NCBI GenBank assembly: GCA_949752795.1
Contig: OX457056.1
Location: 202,617,654-202,681,653, forward strand
Length of the DNA stretch: 64,000 nt
Reading direction: 5' to 3'
Source of the DNA: Hyperoodon ampullatus
Lineage: Eukaryota > Chordata > Mammalia > Artiodactyla > Ziphiidae
Translations under genes and position numbers: made by a program
Shown: in pieces, positions 23,876 through 35,233 of the stretch
How the letters are laid out: each line of letters opens with the position of its first letter
Position numbering within the stretch: the stretch's first letter is position 1
Notes under the pieces: model-generated
Database searches by the model: none
Told to the model about the DNA's origin: nothing
Seen by the model: the letters and a program-made list of their open reading frames with translations, nothing else

Positions 23876-26765
23876 AAAAAAGATCTTGCTGTGATTGATG
23901 TCAGAGTGTTCTTCCTGTGTTTTCCTCTAAGGGTTTTGTAGTGTTCAGTCTTACATTTAGGTCTTTAACCCATCTTGAGTTTATTTTTCTGTATGGTGTT
24001 AGGGAGTGTTCTAATTTCATTCTTTTACATGTAGCTGTCCAGTTTTCCCAGCACTACTTATTGAAGAGACTGTCTTTTCTCCATTGTGTATTCTTGCCTC
24101 CTTTGTCACAGATTAGGTGACCATAGGTGCGTGGGTTTATCTCTGGGCTTTCTATCCTGTACCATTGATCTATATTTCTGTTCTTGTGCCAGTACCATAC
24201 TGTCTTCATTACTGTAGCTTTGTAGTATAGCCTGAAGTCAGGGAGCCTGATTCCTCCAGCTCCGTTTTTCTTTCTCAAGATTGATTGCCTATTAGTGGTC
24301 TTTTGTGCTTCCAAACAAATTGTAAATTTTTTTGTTCTAATTCTGTGAAAAATGCCATTGGTAATTTGATAGGGATTACATTGATAGGGATAACATTGCT
24401 TTGGGTAGTAGAGTCATTTTCACAATATTGATTCTTCCAATCCAAGAACATGGTATATCTCTCCATCTGTTTGTGTCATCTTTGATTTCTTTCATCAGTG
24501 TCTTGTAGTTTTTGGAGTACAGGTCTTTTACCTCCTTAGGTAGGTTTATTCCTAGGTATTTTATTCTTTTTGTTGCAATGGTGAATGGGATTGTTTCCTT
24601 AATTTCTCTTTCTGATCTTTCATTTTTGGAATATAGGAATGCAAGAGATTTCTGTGCATTAATTTTGTGTACTGCAACTTTACCAAATTCATTGATTAGC
24701 TCTAGTAGTTTTCTGGTGGAATCTTTAGGATTTTCTATGTATAGTATCATGTCATCTACAAACAGTGACAGTTTTACTTCTTCTTTTCCAATTTGTATTC
24801 CTTTTATTTCTTCTTCTTCTCTGATTGCTGTGGCTAGGACTTCCAAAACTATGTTGAATAATAGTTCAACATAGAGAGAGAGGCATCCTTGTCTTATTCC
24901 TGATCTTAGAGGAAATGCGTTCAGTTTTTCACCATTGAGAATGATGTTTGGTGTGGTTTGTCATATATGGCCTTTATTATGTTGAGGTAGGTTCCCTCTA
25001 TGCCCATATTCTGGAGAGTTTTTATCATAAATGGGTGTTCAATTTTGTCAAAAGCATTTTCTGCATCTATTGAGGTGATCATATGGTTTTTATTCTTTAA
25101 TTTGTTAATATGGTATATCACATTAATTGATATGCATATATTGAAGAATCCTTGCATCCCTGGGATAAATCCCACTTGATCATGGTCTGTGATCCTTTTA
25201 ATGTGTTCTTGGATTTGGTTTCCTAGTATTTTGTTGAGGATTTTTGCATCTATGTTCATCAGTGATACTGGCCTGTAATTTTCTTATTTCTCTTTTTTTT
25301 TGTGTGACATATTTGACTGCTTTTGGTATCAGGGTGATGGTGGCCTCATAGAATGTGTTTGGGAGTGTTGTTCCCTCTGCAATTTTTTGGAAGAGTTTGA
25401 CAAGGATAGGTGTTAGCTCTTCTCTAAATGTTTAATGGAATTTGCCTGTGAAGCTTTCTGGTCCTGGACTTTTGTTTGTTGGAAGATTTTTAATTACAAT
25501 TTCAATTTCATTACTCGTGATTGGTCTGTTTATATCTTCTATTTCTTCCTGGTTCAGTTTTGGAAGGTTGTACCTTTCTAAGAATTTGTCCATTTCTTCC
25601 AGGTTGTCCATTTTATTGGCATATAGTTGCTTGTAGTAGTGTCTTATGGTCCTTTGTATTTCTGCGGTGTCAGTTGTAATTTCTCCTTTTTTCATTTCTA
25701 ATTCTATTGATTTGAATCCTCTCCCTTTTCTTCTTGATGAGTCTGGCTAAAGTTTTATCAATTTTGTTTATCTTCTCAAAGAACCAACTTTTAGTTTATT
25801 GATCTTTGCTATTATTTTCTTTGTTTCTGTTTCATTTATTTCTGCTCTGATCTTTATGATTTCTTTCCTTCTTCTCATTTTGGGTTTGGCTTGTTCTTTC
25901 TCTAGTTCCTTTAGGTATAAGGTTAGATTGTTTACTTGAGATTTTTCTTGTTTCTTGAGGGGAGATTGAATTGCTTTAAACTTCCCTCTTAGAACTGCTT
26001 TTGCTGCATCTCATAGGTTTGCAGGAAAACCACCATAGGGTGGTGTGTTTTCATTGTCATTTGTTTCTATGTATTTTTTGATTTCCTCTTTGATTTCTTC
26101 AATGATCTCTTGGTTATTTAGTAACTTATTGTTTAGCCTCCATGTCTTTGTGTTTTTTACATTTTTTTTCCTGTATTGGTTTCTAATCTCATAGCATTGT
26201 GGTCGGAAAAGATGCTTGACACGATTTCAATTTTCTGATATTTACTGAGGCTTGATTTGTGATCCAAGATATGATCTGTCCTGGAGAATGTTCCATGTGC
26301 ACTTGAGAAGAAAGTGTGCTCTGCCACTTTCAGATGGAATGTCCTATAAATATCAGTTAACTCTATCTGCTCTACTGTGTCATTTAAAGCTTGTGTTCCC
26401 TTGTTTATTTTCTGGCTGGATGATCTGTCCATTGGTGTAAGTGGGGTGTTAAAGTCCCCCACTATTATTATGTTACTGTTGGTTTCTCCCCTTTTATGGC
26501 TGTTAGCATTTGCTTTATGTATTGAGTTGCTCCTATGTTGGGTGCATAAATATTTATAATTGTTATAATTTCTTCTTGGATTGATCCCTTGATCATTATG
26601 TAGTGTCTTTCCTTGTCTCTTGTAACATTCTTTATTTTAAAGTCTATTTTATCTGATATGAGTATTGCTGCTCCAGCTTTCTTTTGATTTTCATTTGCAT
26701 GGAATATCTTTTTCTATCCCCTCACTTTCAGTCTGTATGTGTCCCTAAGTCTGAAGTGGGTCTCT

Positions 26766-27124
26766 CTCTTTTTTTTTTAAATTTATTTATTTCATTTATT
26801 TATTTTTGGCTGTGTTGGGTCTTCGTTGCTGTGTGCAGGCTTTCTCTTGTTGCAGTGAGAGGGGGCTACTCTTCGTTGTGGTGCACAGGCTTCTCATTGC
26901 AGTGGCTTCTCTTGTCGCGGAGCACGGGCTCTAGGTGCACGGGCTTCAGTAGTTGCAGCATGTGGGCTCAGTAGTTGTGGCTCGTGGGCTCTAGAGCACA
27001 GGGTCTGCAGTTGCGGCACAAGGGCTTAGTGGCTCCGCGGCATGTGGGATCTTCCTGGACCAGGGCTCAAACCCGTGTCCCCTGCACTGGCAGGCGGATT
27101 CTCAACCCACTGCACCAAGGGAAG
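26766..27124 (-). mobile_element. CHR-1-like SINE inside L1
   Basis: Perfect 15-bp duplication CTGAAGTGGGTCTCT at 26751-26765 and 27125-27139. The head ends in a slightly shortened ccactgcaccaagggaag. Confidence 0.96.
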
Positions 27125-27319
27125 CTGAAGTGGGTCTCTTGTAGACAGCATATATACGGATCTTGTTTTCATATCCATTCAGCCAGTATATGTCTTTTGG
27201 TTGGAGCTTTTAATCCATTTACATTCAAGGTAATTATCAATATGTATGTTTCTATTACCATTCTCTTAATTGTTTTGGGTTTGTTTTTGTGTTTCTTTTT
27301 CTTCTCTTGTGTTTCCCAC

Positions 27320-28430
27320 CTAGATAAGTTCCTTTAGCATTTGTTGTAAAGGTGGTTTGATGGTGCTGAATTCTCTTCCCTTTTGCTTGTCTGTAAAGCT
27401 TTTTATTTCTCCATTGAATCTGAATGAGATCCTTGCTGAGTAGAGTAATCTTTGTTGTAGGTTTTTCCCTTTCATCACTTTAAATATATCCTGCCACTCC
27501 TTTCTGGCCTGCAGAGTTTTTGCTGAAAAATCAGCTGATAACCTTATGGGGATCCTCTTGTATGTTATTTGTTTCTTTTCCCTTGCTGCTTTTAATATTT
27601 TTTCTTTGAATTTAATTTTTGTTAGTTTGATTAATATGTGTCTCTGTGTGTTTCTCCTTGGTTTTATTCTATATGGGACTCTCTGTGCTTCCTGGACCTG
27701 GGTGGCTATTTCCTTTCCCATGTCAGGGACGTTTTTGACCATGATCTCTTCAAACATTTTCTCAGACCCTTTCTCTTTCTCTTCTTCTGGGACTCCTATA
27801 ATTCGAATGTTGGTGCATTTAATGTTGTCCCAGAGGTCTCTGAGACTGTTGTCGTTTCTTTTCATTCTTTTTTCTTTTTTTTTTTTTTTTTTTTTTTTTG
27901 GTGGTACGCGGGCCTCTCACTGTTGTGGCCTCTCCCGTTGCGGAGCACAGGCTCCGGACGCACAGGCTCAGCAGCCATGGCTCACGGGCCCAGCCGCTCC
28001 GCGGCATATGGGATCCTCCCAGACCGGGGCACGAACCCGTATCCCCTGCATCGGCAGGCAGACTCTCAACCACTGCGCCACCAGGGAGGCCCCATTCTTT
28101 TTTCTTTATTCTGCTCCTCAGCAGTTATTTCCACCATTGTATCTTCCAGCTCACTTATTTGTTCTTCTGCCTCATTTATTCTGCTTTTGATTTCTTCTAG
28201 TGTATTTTTCATTTCAGTTATTGTGTTGTTCATCACTGTTTGTTCTTTGGTTCTTCTAGGTCCTTGTTAAACATTTCTTGTATTTTCTTGCTCCATGCCT
28301 CCGTTCTGTTTCCAAGATTTTGGATCATCTTTACTATTATTACTCTGAATTCTTTTTCAGGTAGGTTGCCTATTTCCTCTTCATTTATTTGGTCTTGTAA
28401 GGTATTTTTTTGTCATCTCATTGTTTTTGA
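27320..28430 (-). pseudogene. L1 ORF1 remnant, interrupted by a SINE
   Basis: ORF1 encodes the RNA-binding chaperone of the L1 particle. The C-terminal two thirds (27320-27865) are open for 181 codons and contain IRIIGVPEEEKEKGSEK, ARKEWQDIFKVMKGKNLQ and RISFRFNGEIKSFTDKQK, the RRM and C-terminal domain pattern of L1 ORF1. The coiled-coil N-terminal part lies beyond the CHR-2-like SINE at 27878-28092, so the gene is disrupted. The start is approximate. Confidence 0.85.
27878..28092 (-). mobile_element. CHR-2-like SINE inside L1 ORF1 (gtggtacgcg subtype)
   Basis: Perfect 15-bp duplication CATTCTTTTTTCTTT at 27863-27877 and 28093-28107. Carries four substitutions shared with the copy at 32790 (gtggtacgcg, gcatatggg, cgtatcccc, gggaggccc). 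Confidence 0.96.
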
Positions 28431-28572
28431 TGGGTGGGGCTATGTTCCTATCTTGCTGGTTGTTTGGCCTGAGGCATCCAGCACTAGAGTTTGCAGGCAG
28501 TTGGTTGGAGATGGGTCTTGGTGCCGAGATGAGCACCTTTGGGAGAGCTCACATCGATTAATATTCCCTGGG

Positions 28573-28775
28573 GGTAGGGCTTCCCCGCTGGCACAGCGGT
28601 TGAGAGTCCGCCTGCCGATGCAGGGGACACAGGTTCGTGCCCCGGTCCGGGAAGATCCCACATGCTGCAGAGCAACTAAGCCCGTGAGCCATAACTACTG
28701 AGCCCGCGTGTCCGGAGCCTGTGCTCCGCAACGGGAGAGGCCACAACAGTGAGAGGCCCGTGTACTGCAAAATAT
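28573..28775 (+). mobile_element. CHR-type SINE with mixed CHR-1/CHR-2 body, inside L1 5' UTR
   Basis: Duplication ATATTCCCTGGG at 28561-28572 and 28776-28787. The head and first part of the body (agcaactaagcccgtgagcc, ataactactgagcc) are CHR-1-like; from cgcgtgtccggagcctgtgc to the tail it is CHR-2-like. Confidence 0.92.
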
Positions 28776-29486
28776 ATATTCCCTGGGACCTAAGGTTCTC
28801 TGTTAGTCCAGAGGTTTGGACTCAACACTCCCACCACAGGAGCTCAGGCCTGATCCCTGGCCTGGGAACCAAGACCCCACAAGCCACACAGCATGGCAAA
28901 AAAAAAAAAGGCAACAAACAAAAAGAAGCAGAACAGTAACAAAGAATAAAAAATAAAATAAGATTAGAAAAATAAAAAATATGTTAGAAAAAATAAAAAT
29001 GAAATAACAACAAAGCAAAACAGAGCCACAACAGCAAAAAAAAAAAAGAAAAAAAAAAAGCCTGGAAACGGCCCTGGCCTGGGGTTTTGTGGGGAGCTTA
29101 GACTTACGACCCAGAGGAGGCCCCAGAAGGCAGAGTTTCAGACCTGGGGTCCGAGTGGGAAAGGAGAGATGCTGACCTCATTCCCCTCTGATTCCCCGAT
29201 CCCCTGAAGGTCTCTCCCCGCCCCCACTGATTCCCTCGCCATGAGTGGGCCCCTCTGAGCATGGGAGCTCCTCCTCTCCCCCGTTTGCCCCTCAGGGGCA
29301 CCAGTCCCATCCTGCCTGCATGTTTCCTCCCCCACTCCTTCCCTCACAGTGTCCTACCCGGGTGTGTGGGGAATCCTCCCGTCCTCTTAGGTGTCCGAGG
29401 TCCCTCTCCAGCACCTAGTAGGTGCCCTGGTTGCAAGGAGTCATGAACTCTGTGTCCTTCTACTCCGCCATCTTGACTCCACCCCT

Positions 29487-29925
29487 GCTTTGCTTGTTTG
29501 TCTCCTCATTTCCAGTGTTGCTCTTGAGTAGTCTGTTGCCATGTTGATTCTCAGTCCTTTGTGTTTGAATTGGAAGTTTTTTGCAATCTCTTTGTTCCAT
29601 TGTTCTAAAACACTTGATGTGGATGTCTTTCTATTCATTGTGCTAGGTTCTTAGTGAGGGTCCTTTTGATCTAGGAAAATTGTATCATTTAGGAGATGAT
29701 CTTATATTAGTTTTTCAGTGATTTCCTCTTCTTCCATTTTTTTCTGTTCTTCCCTCCTTTTTTCTCACCCTCCACCTGGTGCTTCCATTTCAGAACTTGT
29801 TTCTCATTGGTGCTTCCCTCTAAAGGCACTTGGTATTCAGCCTTTTCAGCTCTACTTCCATTTCCTTTTCTTCTGCTAAGAATATGTTGATGAATCTTAT
29901 AACTACTTACCTTTCCCTTCATATA
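29487..29925 (-). mobile_element. Old L1/HAL1-like fragment, right part
   Basis: cctcatttccagtgttgctc, ttgagtagtctgttgccatg and ttctattcattgtgctaggt continue the antisense ORF1-region match that stops at 22360. The two halves flank the younger L1. Confidence 0.75.
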
Positions 29926-30024
29926 AGTTCACTTTATTCTACCTATTATATGTTTCAGTTTTTATATTTAACTCTTGAACAGTCTTTAGCACCTGGCTTC
30001 ATAATACTTATGTGAGCCCTAATG

Positions 30025-30130
30025 TTTTTCTGTTTCACTACACAGAAGACCCCATGAGGGCATTTCTATTATTTAGCCCAGTGACTGCCACACAGTTGGT
30101 GCTTATAAATATTTGTTCAGTGAATTAATT
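30025..30130 (+). mobile_element. Possible L2 3'-end fragment
   Basis: gaccccatgagggcatttct, gactgccacacagttggtg and ttataaatatttgttcagtg match the L2 3'-end order. Confidence 0.6.
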
Positions 30131-30189
30131 ATTGTCTTCCTTTAATCAGATAGAATTTATTTTGTCAAGTGGAATGAAACAGGAATTTA

Positions 30190-30796
30190 ACTTTTACTCT
30201 CTGATAATTAACCATGTGTTACAGGACCATTTATTGAATATTCTTTTATCATATATCATGTACTACATATTGTCCTACCTATTCTTTTGCTAGTATTATA
30301 CTTGTTTATATGTTATAGCTTTATAATTCATTTTAAAATGATACTGCATATTTTCTGGCATTAGTTGTTTTTAAAAATATTCTGGCTATCCTTATCTGGT
30401 TATTCTTTCACAGGAAGTGCAGGGTCACTTACTCAAGTTCTTTAAAAAATTCCCATTGGGATTTTGATTTAAAACTGTAAATTAATATGGGGAGGGACTT
30501 CCCTGGTGGTGCAGTGGTTAAGAATCCACCTGCCAATGCAGGGGACACGGGTTCGAGCCCTAGTCCAGGAAGATCCCACATGCCGCAGAGCAACTAAGCC
30601 CGTGCACCGTAACTACTGAGCCTGCACTCTAGAGCCCGCGAGCCACAACTACTGAAGCCCACGAACCTAGAGCCCAAGCTCTGCAACAAGAGAAGACACC
30701 ACAATGCGAAGCCCACCCACCACAACGAAGAGTAGCCTCCACTCGCTGCAACTAGAGAAAGCCCACACAGCAATGAAGACCCAATGCAGCCCAAAA

Positions 30797-30839
<43 letters not shown>

Positions 30840-31090
30840 ATTAAAATAATAATAATAATATGGAGAGACTTGACATTTTTATAATATATTTGGCCTCCCT
30901 ATCCAGGAATATGTTTTGTCTTCCACATTTATTCGAGACTTCTTTTGTGACTCTAGTAAAATTTGTAGGTTCTTCTTTCCACCATTTATGTAAATTTCTT
31001 AAGTTTATTCTTAGGTATTTTTTATTTTCAATTGCTAGTGGAATGAGATTTCCCCCCCGTATAAATTCCTTTTAACTAAAACTGGCTAGA
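30190..31090 (-). mobile_element. Old L1 ORF2 fragment, split by a SINE
   Basis: Antisense ORF2: caggaccatttattgaatat, attgggattttgatttaaaa, then after the SINE gacttgacatttttataata and aagtttattcttaggtattt. Old and heavily mutated. Confidence 0.75.
30495..30855 (+). mobile_element. CHR-1-like SINE with long (AAAT)n tail
   Basis: gacttccctggtggtgcag to cagcccaaaataaataaat. Duplication TAATATGGGGAG at 30483-30494, one mismatch at 30856-30867. The tail is an (AAAT)12-type microsatellite (about 30794-30841). Confidence 0.95.
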
Positions 31091-31169
31091 TTTTCCTTAT
31101 TTCTGCAATACAGTTTATGTTATATACCCAGGACAAAAGAACTACTAGCTTCATTTTTTAACAAAAGCC

Positions 31170-31680
31170 AGCTAGCTGTTTCAGTTATCTGTTGCTATAT
31201 TACAGACCACTCCAAAATTTCATGGCTTAAAGCAACAACCATTTTATTATATCTCATAATTCCATGGGTTGACTAGGGCTCAGCTGGGCAGTTCTTCTAA
31301 TGGTCTCGCTTGGGGTCTCTCCTGAGGTTGCAGTCAGCTATGACTGTGGCTTGGATGTTTGGTGCCACGTGGCTTCTTTTGACATGATGCCTCAGTCTCC
31401 AGGGCTTTCCCTCATGACTTCCCTCTCTTTCAGAGTAGCTTAGACTTTGTACAATACATGGCAGTTCACATCACCAAAATGGAAGAAATAGAAGCTTCAA
31501 AGCCTTTTAGTGCCTGGGCACAGAAGTCCCAGATTGTCACTTCCCCTGCATTGTATCTGTTAAAGCAGTGACAGACCAGATTCAAGGGGACCAGACATAA
31601 GCTCTACCTTTTGATTGGAGGAAGGGCATGTGAGGGGTGGCATTGTATGGGACTATCTTTGGAGATTATCATAATGGCAT
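31170..31680 (+). mobile_element. Ancient interspersed repeat, family not assigned
   Basis: ttatctgttgctatattaca, catggcttaaagcaacaacc, gggtctctcctgaggttgca and cagattcaaggggaccagac are a familiar order in an old mammalian repeat, but I cannot name the family with confidence. Confidence 0.55.
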
Positions 31681-32524
31681 TTGTTCACTTGTCCTTACCT
31701 TTCTTTTCTTCCTTCTTTTATACCAAGTAGCTACCCTAGGCTCTTACATTCCCACAAGTATCTTATATCCAGTCAAATTCCAGTACCAAATAACTATACC
31801 CATTGTTATTTGGTACTGGAAGTAGGAATCTGGTTGAAGGGGGTAGCAGAGGGAAAAAAATTGTTTCCACCTTCCCATTTGCTCTCCTGGGTGAGGCATA
31901 ACTCTCATGGACAGAAATTCAGTGTTCACTTGAGCATGAAATACCAGATAAGGGGACAGGTGTAAATTGGCCTTGTTCTCCTGAATTCTGCCTGCTCTCC
32001 AGGAAGAACAGCCTCCCCTTTCCTCCCCAGCAGAAGTCCAACCCCTTTCTTCATTATGGCCTATCATAAGAGCTCCCTCCTATGCTAGTCCAAGTAGAAG
32101 TGAGAAAGTGTTTTTCCTTTTCTTTTTTCACACAGTACTCCTTCCTACCCTGGGTTTACTAACCTCTGGCTTAAATATGCACCAAGCAAAGATATATAGT
32201 CTTCCTCCCTTCCTCCCCCTCAGCTTAGTCTGAAGGAAGGCAGCAGGTGATAGAATGAATAAAGAATGGGGTCGGGGTGAGGGGGAAGGAATCTTTTCTC
32301 ACACAGTATGGATGTTGCTCAACAGAACGGGTGTGAAATTTAGTCAGAGCCACAGCATGTGTTTCAATTTTCCAGGGAATTTCCTCTTCCTAACTGTAGG
32401 TTTAACCCTTTCTTCTGCATAGTGCCAAGGGCTATGTGAGATGTGTGAAATGTGTTATTTACAAGAAGGAGAAAGTGATAGGGCCCCTTGGAGATGTAGG
32501 ATCTCCAACTTATTTCCTGCCAAA
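31681..32524 (+). other. Intronic sequence with one hairpin
   Basis: No gene recognised. Contains the inverted repeat at 31778-31821; otherwise unique. Confidence 0.5.
31778..31821. repeat. Perfect 17-bp inverted repeat with 10-base loop
   Basis: TTCCAGTACCAAATAAC at 31778-31794 pairs exactly with GTTATTTGGTACTGGAA at 31805-31821. Confidence 0.97.
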
Positions 32525-32757
32525 TGGTTGTGGAAAAAAGCATAACTTTTGGAGCTGAATAGACCTGGGTTCAAATCCCATCTCTACCATTGGGTTGTCT
32601 TGGCAGTTACCTGACCTATTTGAACCTCTATTTCTCATCTGTAAAATGGAGATTAAAAACTTGCCTTCAGGGTTCTTGTGAGGATTAAACAAGATGATGT
32701 ATGCAAGGAGTCTAGTACAATGCATGCCTTGCATATAAGAGGCACTTGATATATGTT
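32525..32757 (+). mobile_element. MIR-like SINE
   Basis: acctgggttcaaatcccatc, ctctaccattgggttgtctt, ttctcatctgtaaaatggag and cttgtgaggattaaacaaga in MIR order; a well-preserved copy. Confidence 0.85.
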
Positions 32758-32782
32758 TGTTTTCTTCTTCAATCTTCCCACT

Positions 32783-32789
<7 letters not shown>

Positions 32790-32816
<27 letters not shown>

Positions 32817-33006
32817 TGGTACGCGGGCCTCTCACTGCTGTGGCCTCTCCCGTTGCGGAGCACAGGCTCCGGACGCGCAGGCTCAGCAGCCATGGCTCAC
32901 GGGCCCAGCCGCTCCGCGGCATATGGGATCCTCCCAGACCGGGGCACGAACCCGTATCCCCTGCATCGGCAGGCGGACTCTCAACCACTGCGCCACCAGG
33001 GAGGCC
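32790..33006 (-). mobile_element. CHR-2-like SINE (gtggtacgcg subtype)
   Basis: Perfect 16-bp duplication CTTCCCACTGGATTTT at 32774-32789 and 33007-33022, with a poly-T of about 30 bases. Nearly identical to the copy at 27878. Confidence 0.96.
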
Positions 33007-33475
33007 CTTCCCACTGGATTTTGAGGATACCTACTCTTCTTTTATCCTGTGCCACCTTGGGTTTGCCATGTAAGCAGCGCCTCACATCCTAAGCTGTAAG
33101 CTGTTCTCTTTGAGTCTAACTCTGTGTGTTAGAGGGGAGAAATCATTTCACATGAAATGCAGAATCCCTCTGGGGGCGTCCTCATTAAAATAAAGGATGA
33201 GTCTCTATAACAATGCTGAGAAGGGTTACAAGGCTTGCCTTCCCCATCTGATCCTGGAGGTCATATGAACTTATAAGAGTATTAAAATCATACAGTGGCA
33301 GAGCTAAAGTGAAACATAGAGGTCATCCAGGCCCATTTTATTGAGAAGGATCTGTGGCTTAGAGGTCATGTCTTGTGTAAGGTGTCATGACAGAGTGGTG
33401 ACATTTCTGGAACTAGAGCTCTGACTTGTCTATTACTATGGTTATAATGTAATGGTTTTTTAAGACTGTCTGAAT

Positions 33476-33614
33476 GGTTTTTTGTTTGTTTGTTTTTTGT
33501 TTTTTGGCTGCACCCTTGCAGCCTGCGGAATCTTAGTTCCCCAACCAGGGATTGAACCCGTGCCCCCTGCAGTGGAAGCGCGGAGTCTTAACCACTGGAC
33601 CACCAAGGAAGTCC
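33476..33614 (-). mobile_element. Older CHR-type SINE (short subtype)
   Basis: ttggctgcacccttgcagcc, ccaaccagggattgaaccc and ccaccaaggaagtcc; short duplication CTGAAT at 33470-33475 and 33615-33620. Confidence 0.85.
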
Positions 33615-33961
33615 CTGAATTTTAAGTACTGAGGGCCTAACTTTTGTTACATGTGAACTTTCTTCTAAATTGAACCCTGATTATAGTTTTAGCAATGGGG
33701 AAGTAAACACTGTTGAAGACATTTCAGTGACACCCCTTTGGGGAACAACAGGGCCCCATTAAGCGTATATCAGTTACCACCTGAAAATCTCTTCTTTCCC
33801 AAAAGGTTGCCCAAGGGTTACTGAGGTGGCAGCTCAGCTGGCTGTTGAGCCTCTGCTCCCAGAATGGTGAGTTGGGAAGCAAATTTGTTTCTTCTCTTCT
33901 ATATCTTCATTTTCCTAAATAATGCCAAGTAGGAGAGGCTGACCCCAGGCCCCCTCAGTTC

Positions 33962-34580
33962 TCTTTTTTTTTTAAATTGAGGTATAATTAACATACAGTG
34001 AAATACACAGACCTTAGGTGTTCAGTTGATAAATTTTGATGATTGTGTAAATTCAGTAACCACCTTAAAAAAAAAAAGATATAGAACATTTTCATCATCC
34101 CAGAGAGTTTCCTCATGCCCCATTTAAGTTAACCCACACACACATACACAAAACCACTTTCTGTGTTCTGTTACCATGCATTAGTTTTGGTTTTGGATTT
34201 CCTATAAATGGAATCACATAGGATATTCTCTTTTGTTTCTAGCTTCTTTTCACTTAGCATGTTTTTGGAATTCATCCATGTTGCATGTATCACTGGTTTT
34301 TTTGGTTTTGATTCATTCTGTTTTACTGAGTAATATTGAACTGTATGGTAAACCATAAGAGAATTTACTCATTTTCTTATTGAAGAACATTTGGAGTGTT
34401 TCCAGTTTTTGTCTGTTATGAATAGGCTGCTATAAACATAATACACGTCTATTTGTGAACGTATATTTTAGTTTCTCTTGGATAAATACTTGAGTGAAAT
34501 TGCTGGATTATAGCATAGATGTGTGTTTAACTTTAAAAGAAACATTTCTTCAAAGTGGCTGTAACCCCCGCACCAGTCTA
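33962..34580 (-). mobile_element. Old L1 3' part
   Basis: Antisense L1M-type: aattgaggtataattaacat, attcagtaaccaccttaaaa, taaatggaatcacataggat, ggctgctataaacataatac. Frames broken. Confidence 0.8.
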
Positions 34581-35233
34581 TCTTTTCCTCCTCTGGGGGG
34601 CTAGGCTCTTTAAATTGACGATTTGGCAGGAGAAGAGAACCCACATCATCAGGGTCCCTGCTGCCAGAGCACAGTGGCCTGAATCGGACACTTAAAAGGC
34701 TGAAACAGGTGTTTGAAACCCTACTCCAGCCTCCCTATTTGATGCCAGCCCCCTGAGAGGCTGGGGCTTGGCCAGCAGAATTCAGACCTAATTTAATGGA
34801 TGCTGGATTAGAGATTTTTCAGGACATGGCTATGTAATAATGTATGTACTGTGACTTGATACATTTTGATACATTTGAAGCAGGTAAATGAACATCGTCA
34901 TGTAGGAGAGGGGCCTTTGGTGGCCCAAATGCTTCTTGAGCATGGGGTAATTAGTCTTTGTGGCAGATGAAAGTCTCTTCCCATCCTTGCTTTTTATCCC
35001 CATCTCTTCTCCTTGAAGCTGAATGCAGGAGAAATCAGCACTTCCCTTAGTAACATTAATATTGCCAAGGGCCTTTAGCCAGGTAGGATTTGGTATCCTG
35101 TGTGTCAAATATTATGGGAAATAAAGTATGCCCTAGTAAAATTCTTTCTCTATATTTTTAATGCCTCTATCTTACCTAGGTCTTAGGGAACTAATTCTCA
35201 TGGGCCAAGGGTTAAAAGCAAGGAATGGAAGGT
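34581..35233 (+). other. Intronic unique sequence
   Basis: No gene or repeat recognised. A ggatta/taatttaat cluster near 34788-34812 is the only motif noted. Confidence 0.5.

Larger units (their letters stand above)
22750..27270 (-). pseudogene. L1 ORF2 remnant (endonuclease, reverse transcriptase, C-terminal Cys region)
   Basis: ORF2 encodes the endonuclease and reverse transcriptase of L1 target-primed retrotransposition. Separate open stretches on the minus strand show parts in order: a GDFN-type endonuclease motif and an SDHN motif (26157-26462), palm motifs of the reverse transcriptase including a VDD core (FVDD, where FADD is usual) in 24376-24846, and a C-terminal segment with CWWEC (22750-23337). 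Frameshifts, stops, a truncated L1 insertion and a SINE break the frame. Non-functional. Confidence 0.88.
22361..29486 (-). mobile_element. Near full-length L1, minus strand, broken ORFs
   Basis: Read on the minus strand it begins ggggtggagtcaagatggcg (29486 downward), an L1 5' UTR start, and runs through GC-rich 5' UTR, ORF1, ORF2 and a 3' UTR to an A-tail near 22380. Net of inserts it is about 6 kb. The 8-bp GCTTTGCT occurs at 22353-22360 and 29487-29494; extending it to 15 bp gives 12 matches, a plausible aged target-site duplication. It is interrupted by a truncated L1 (23587-23875) and three SINEs. Both frames carry stops and shifts, so it is not expected to be active. It is opposite in orientation to GBF1. 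Confidence 0.92.

Noticed and set aside
27546..28270. Overlapping long plus-strand open frames of 210-214 codons
   Set aside because: They read the antisense of L1 ORF1 and run through a SINE; shadows of repeats.
22750..28430. An intact, mobile L1
   Set aside because: Both reading frames are broken by stops, shifts and four insertions.
30794..30841. CRISPR-like regular repeats
   Set aside because: It is an (AAAT)n SINE tail; there are no spacers, and CRISPR arrays are not expected in a mammalian genome.
33800..33900. Exon-like stretch with ggtggcagctcagctggctg and a gtgagttg donor
   Set aside because: No matching GBF1 peptide in any frame and no convincing acceptor.
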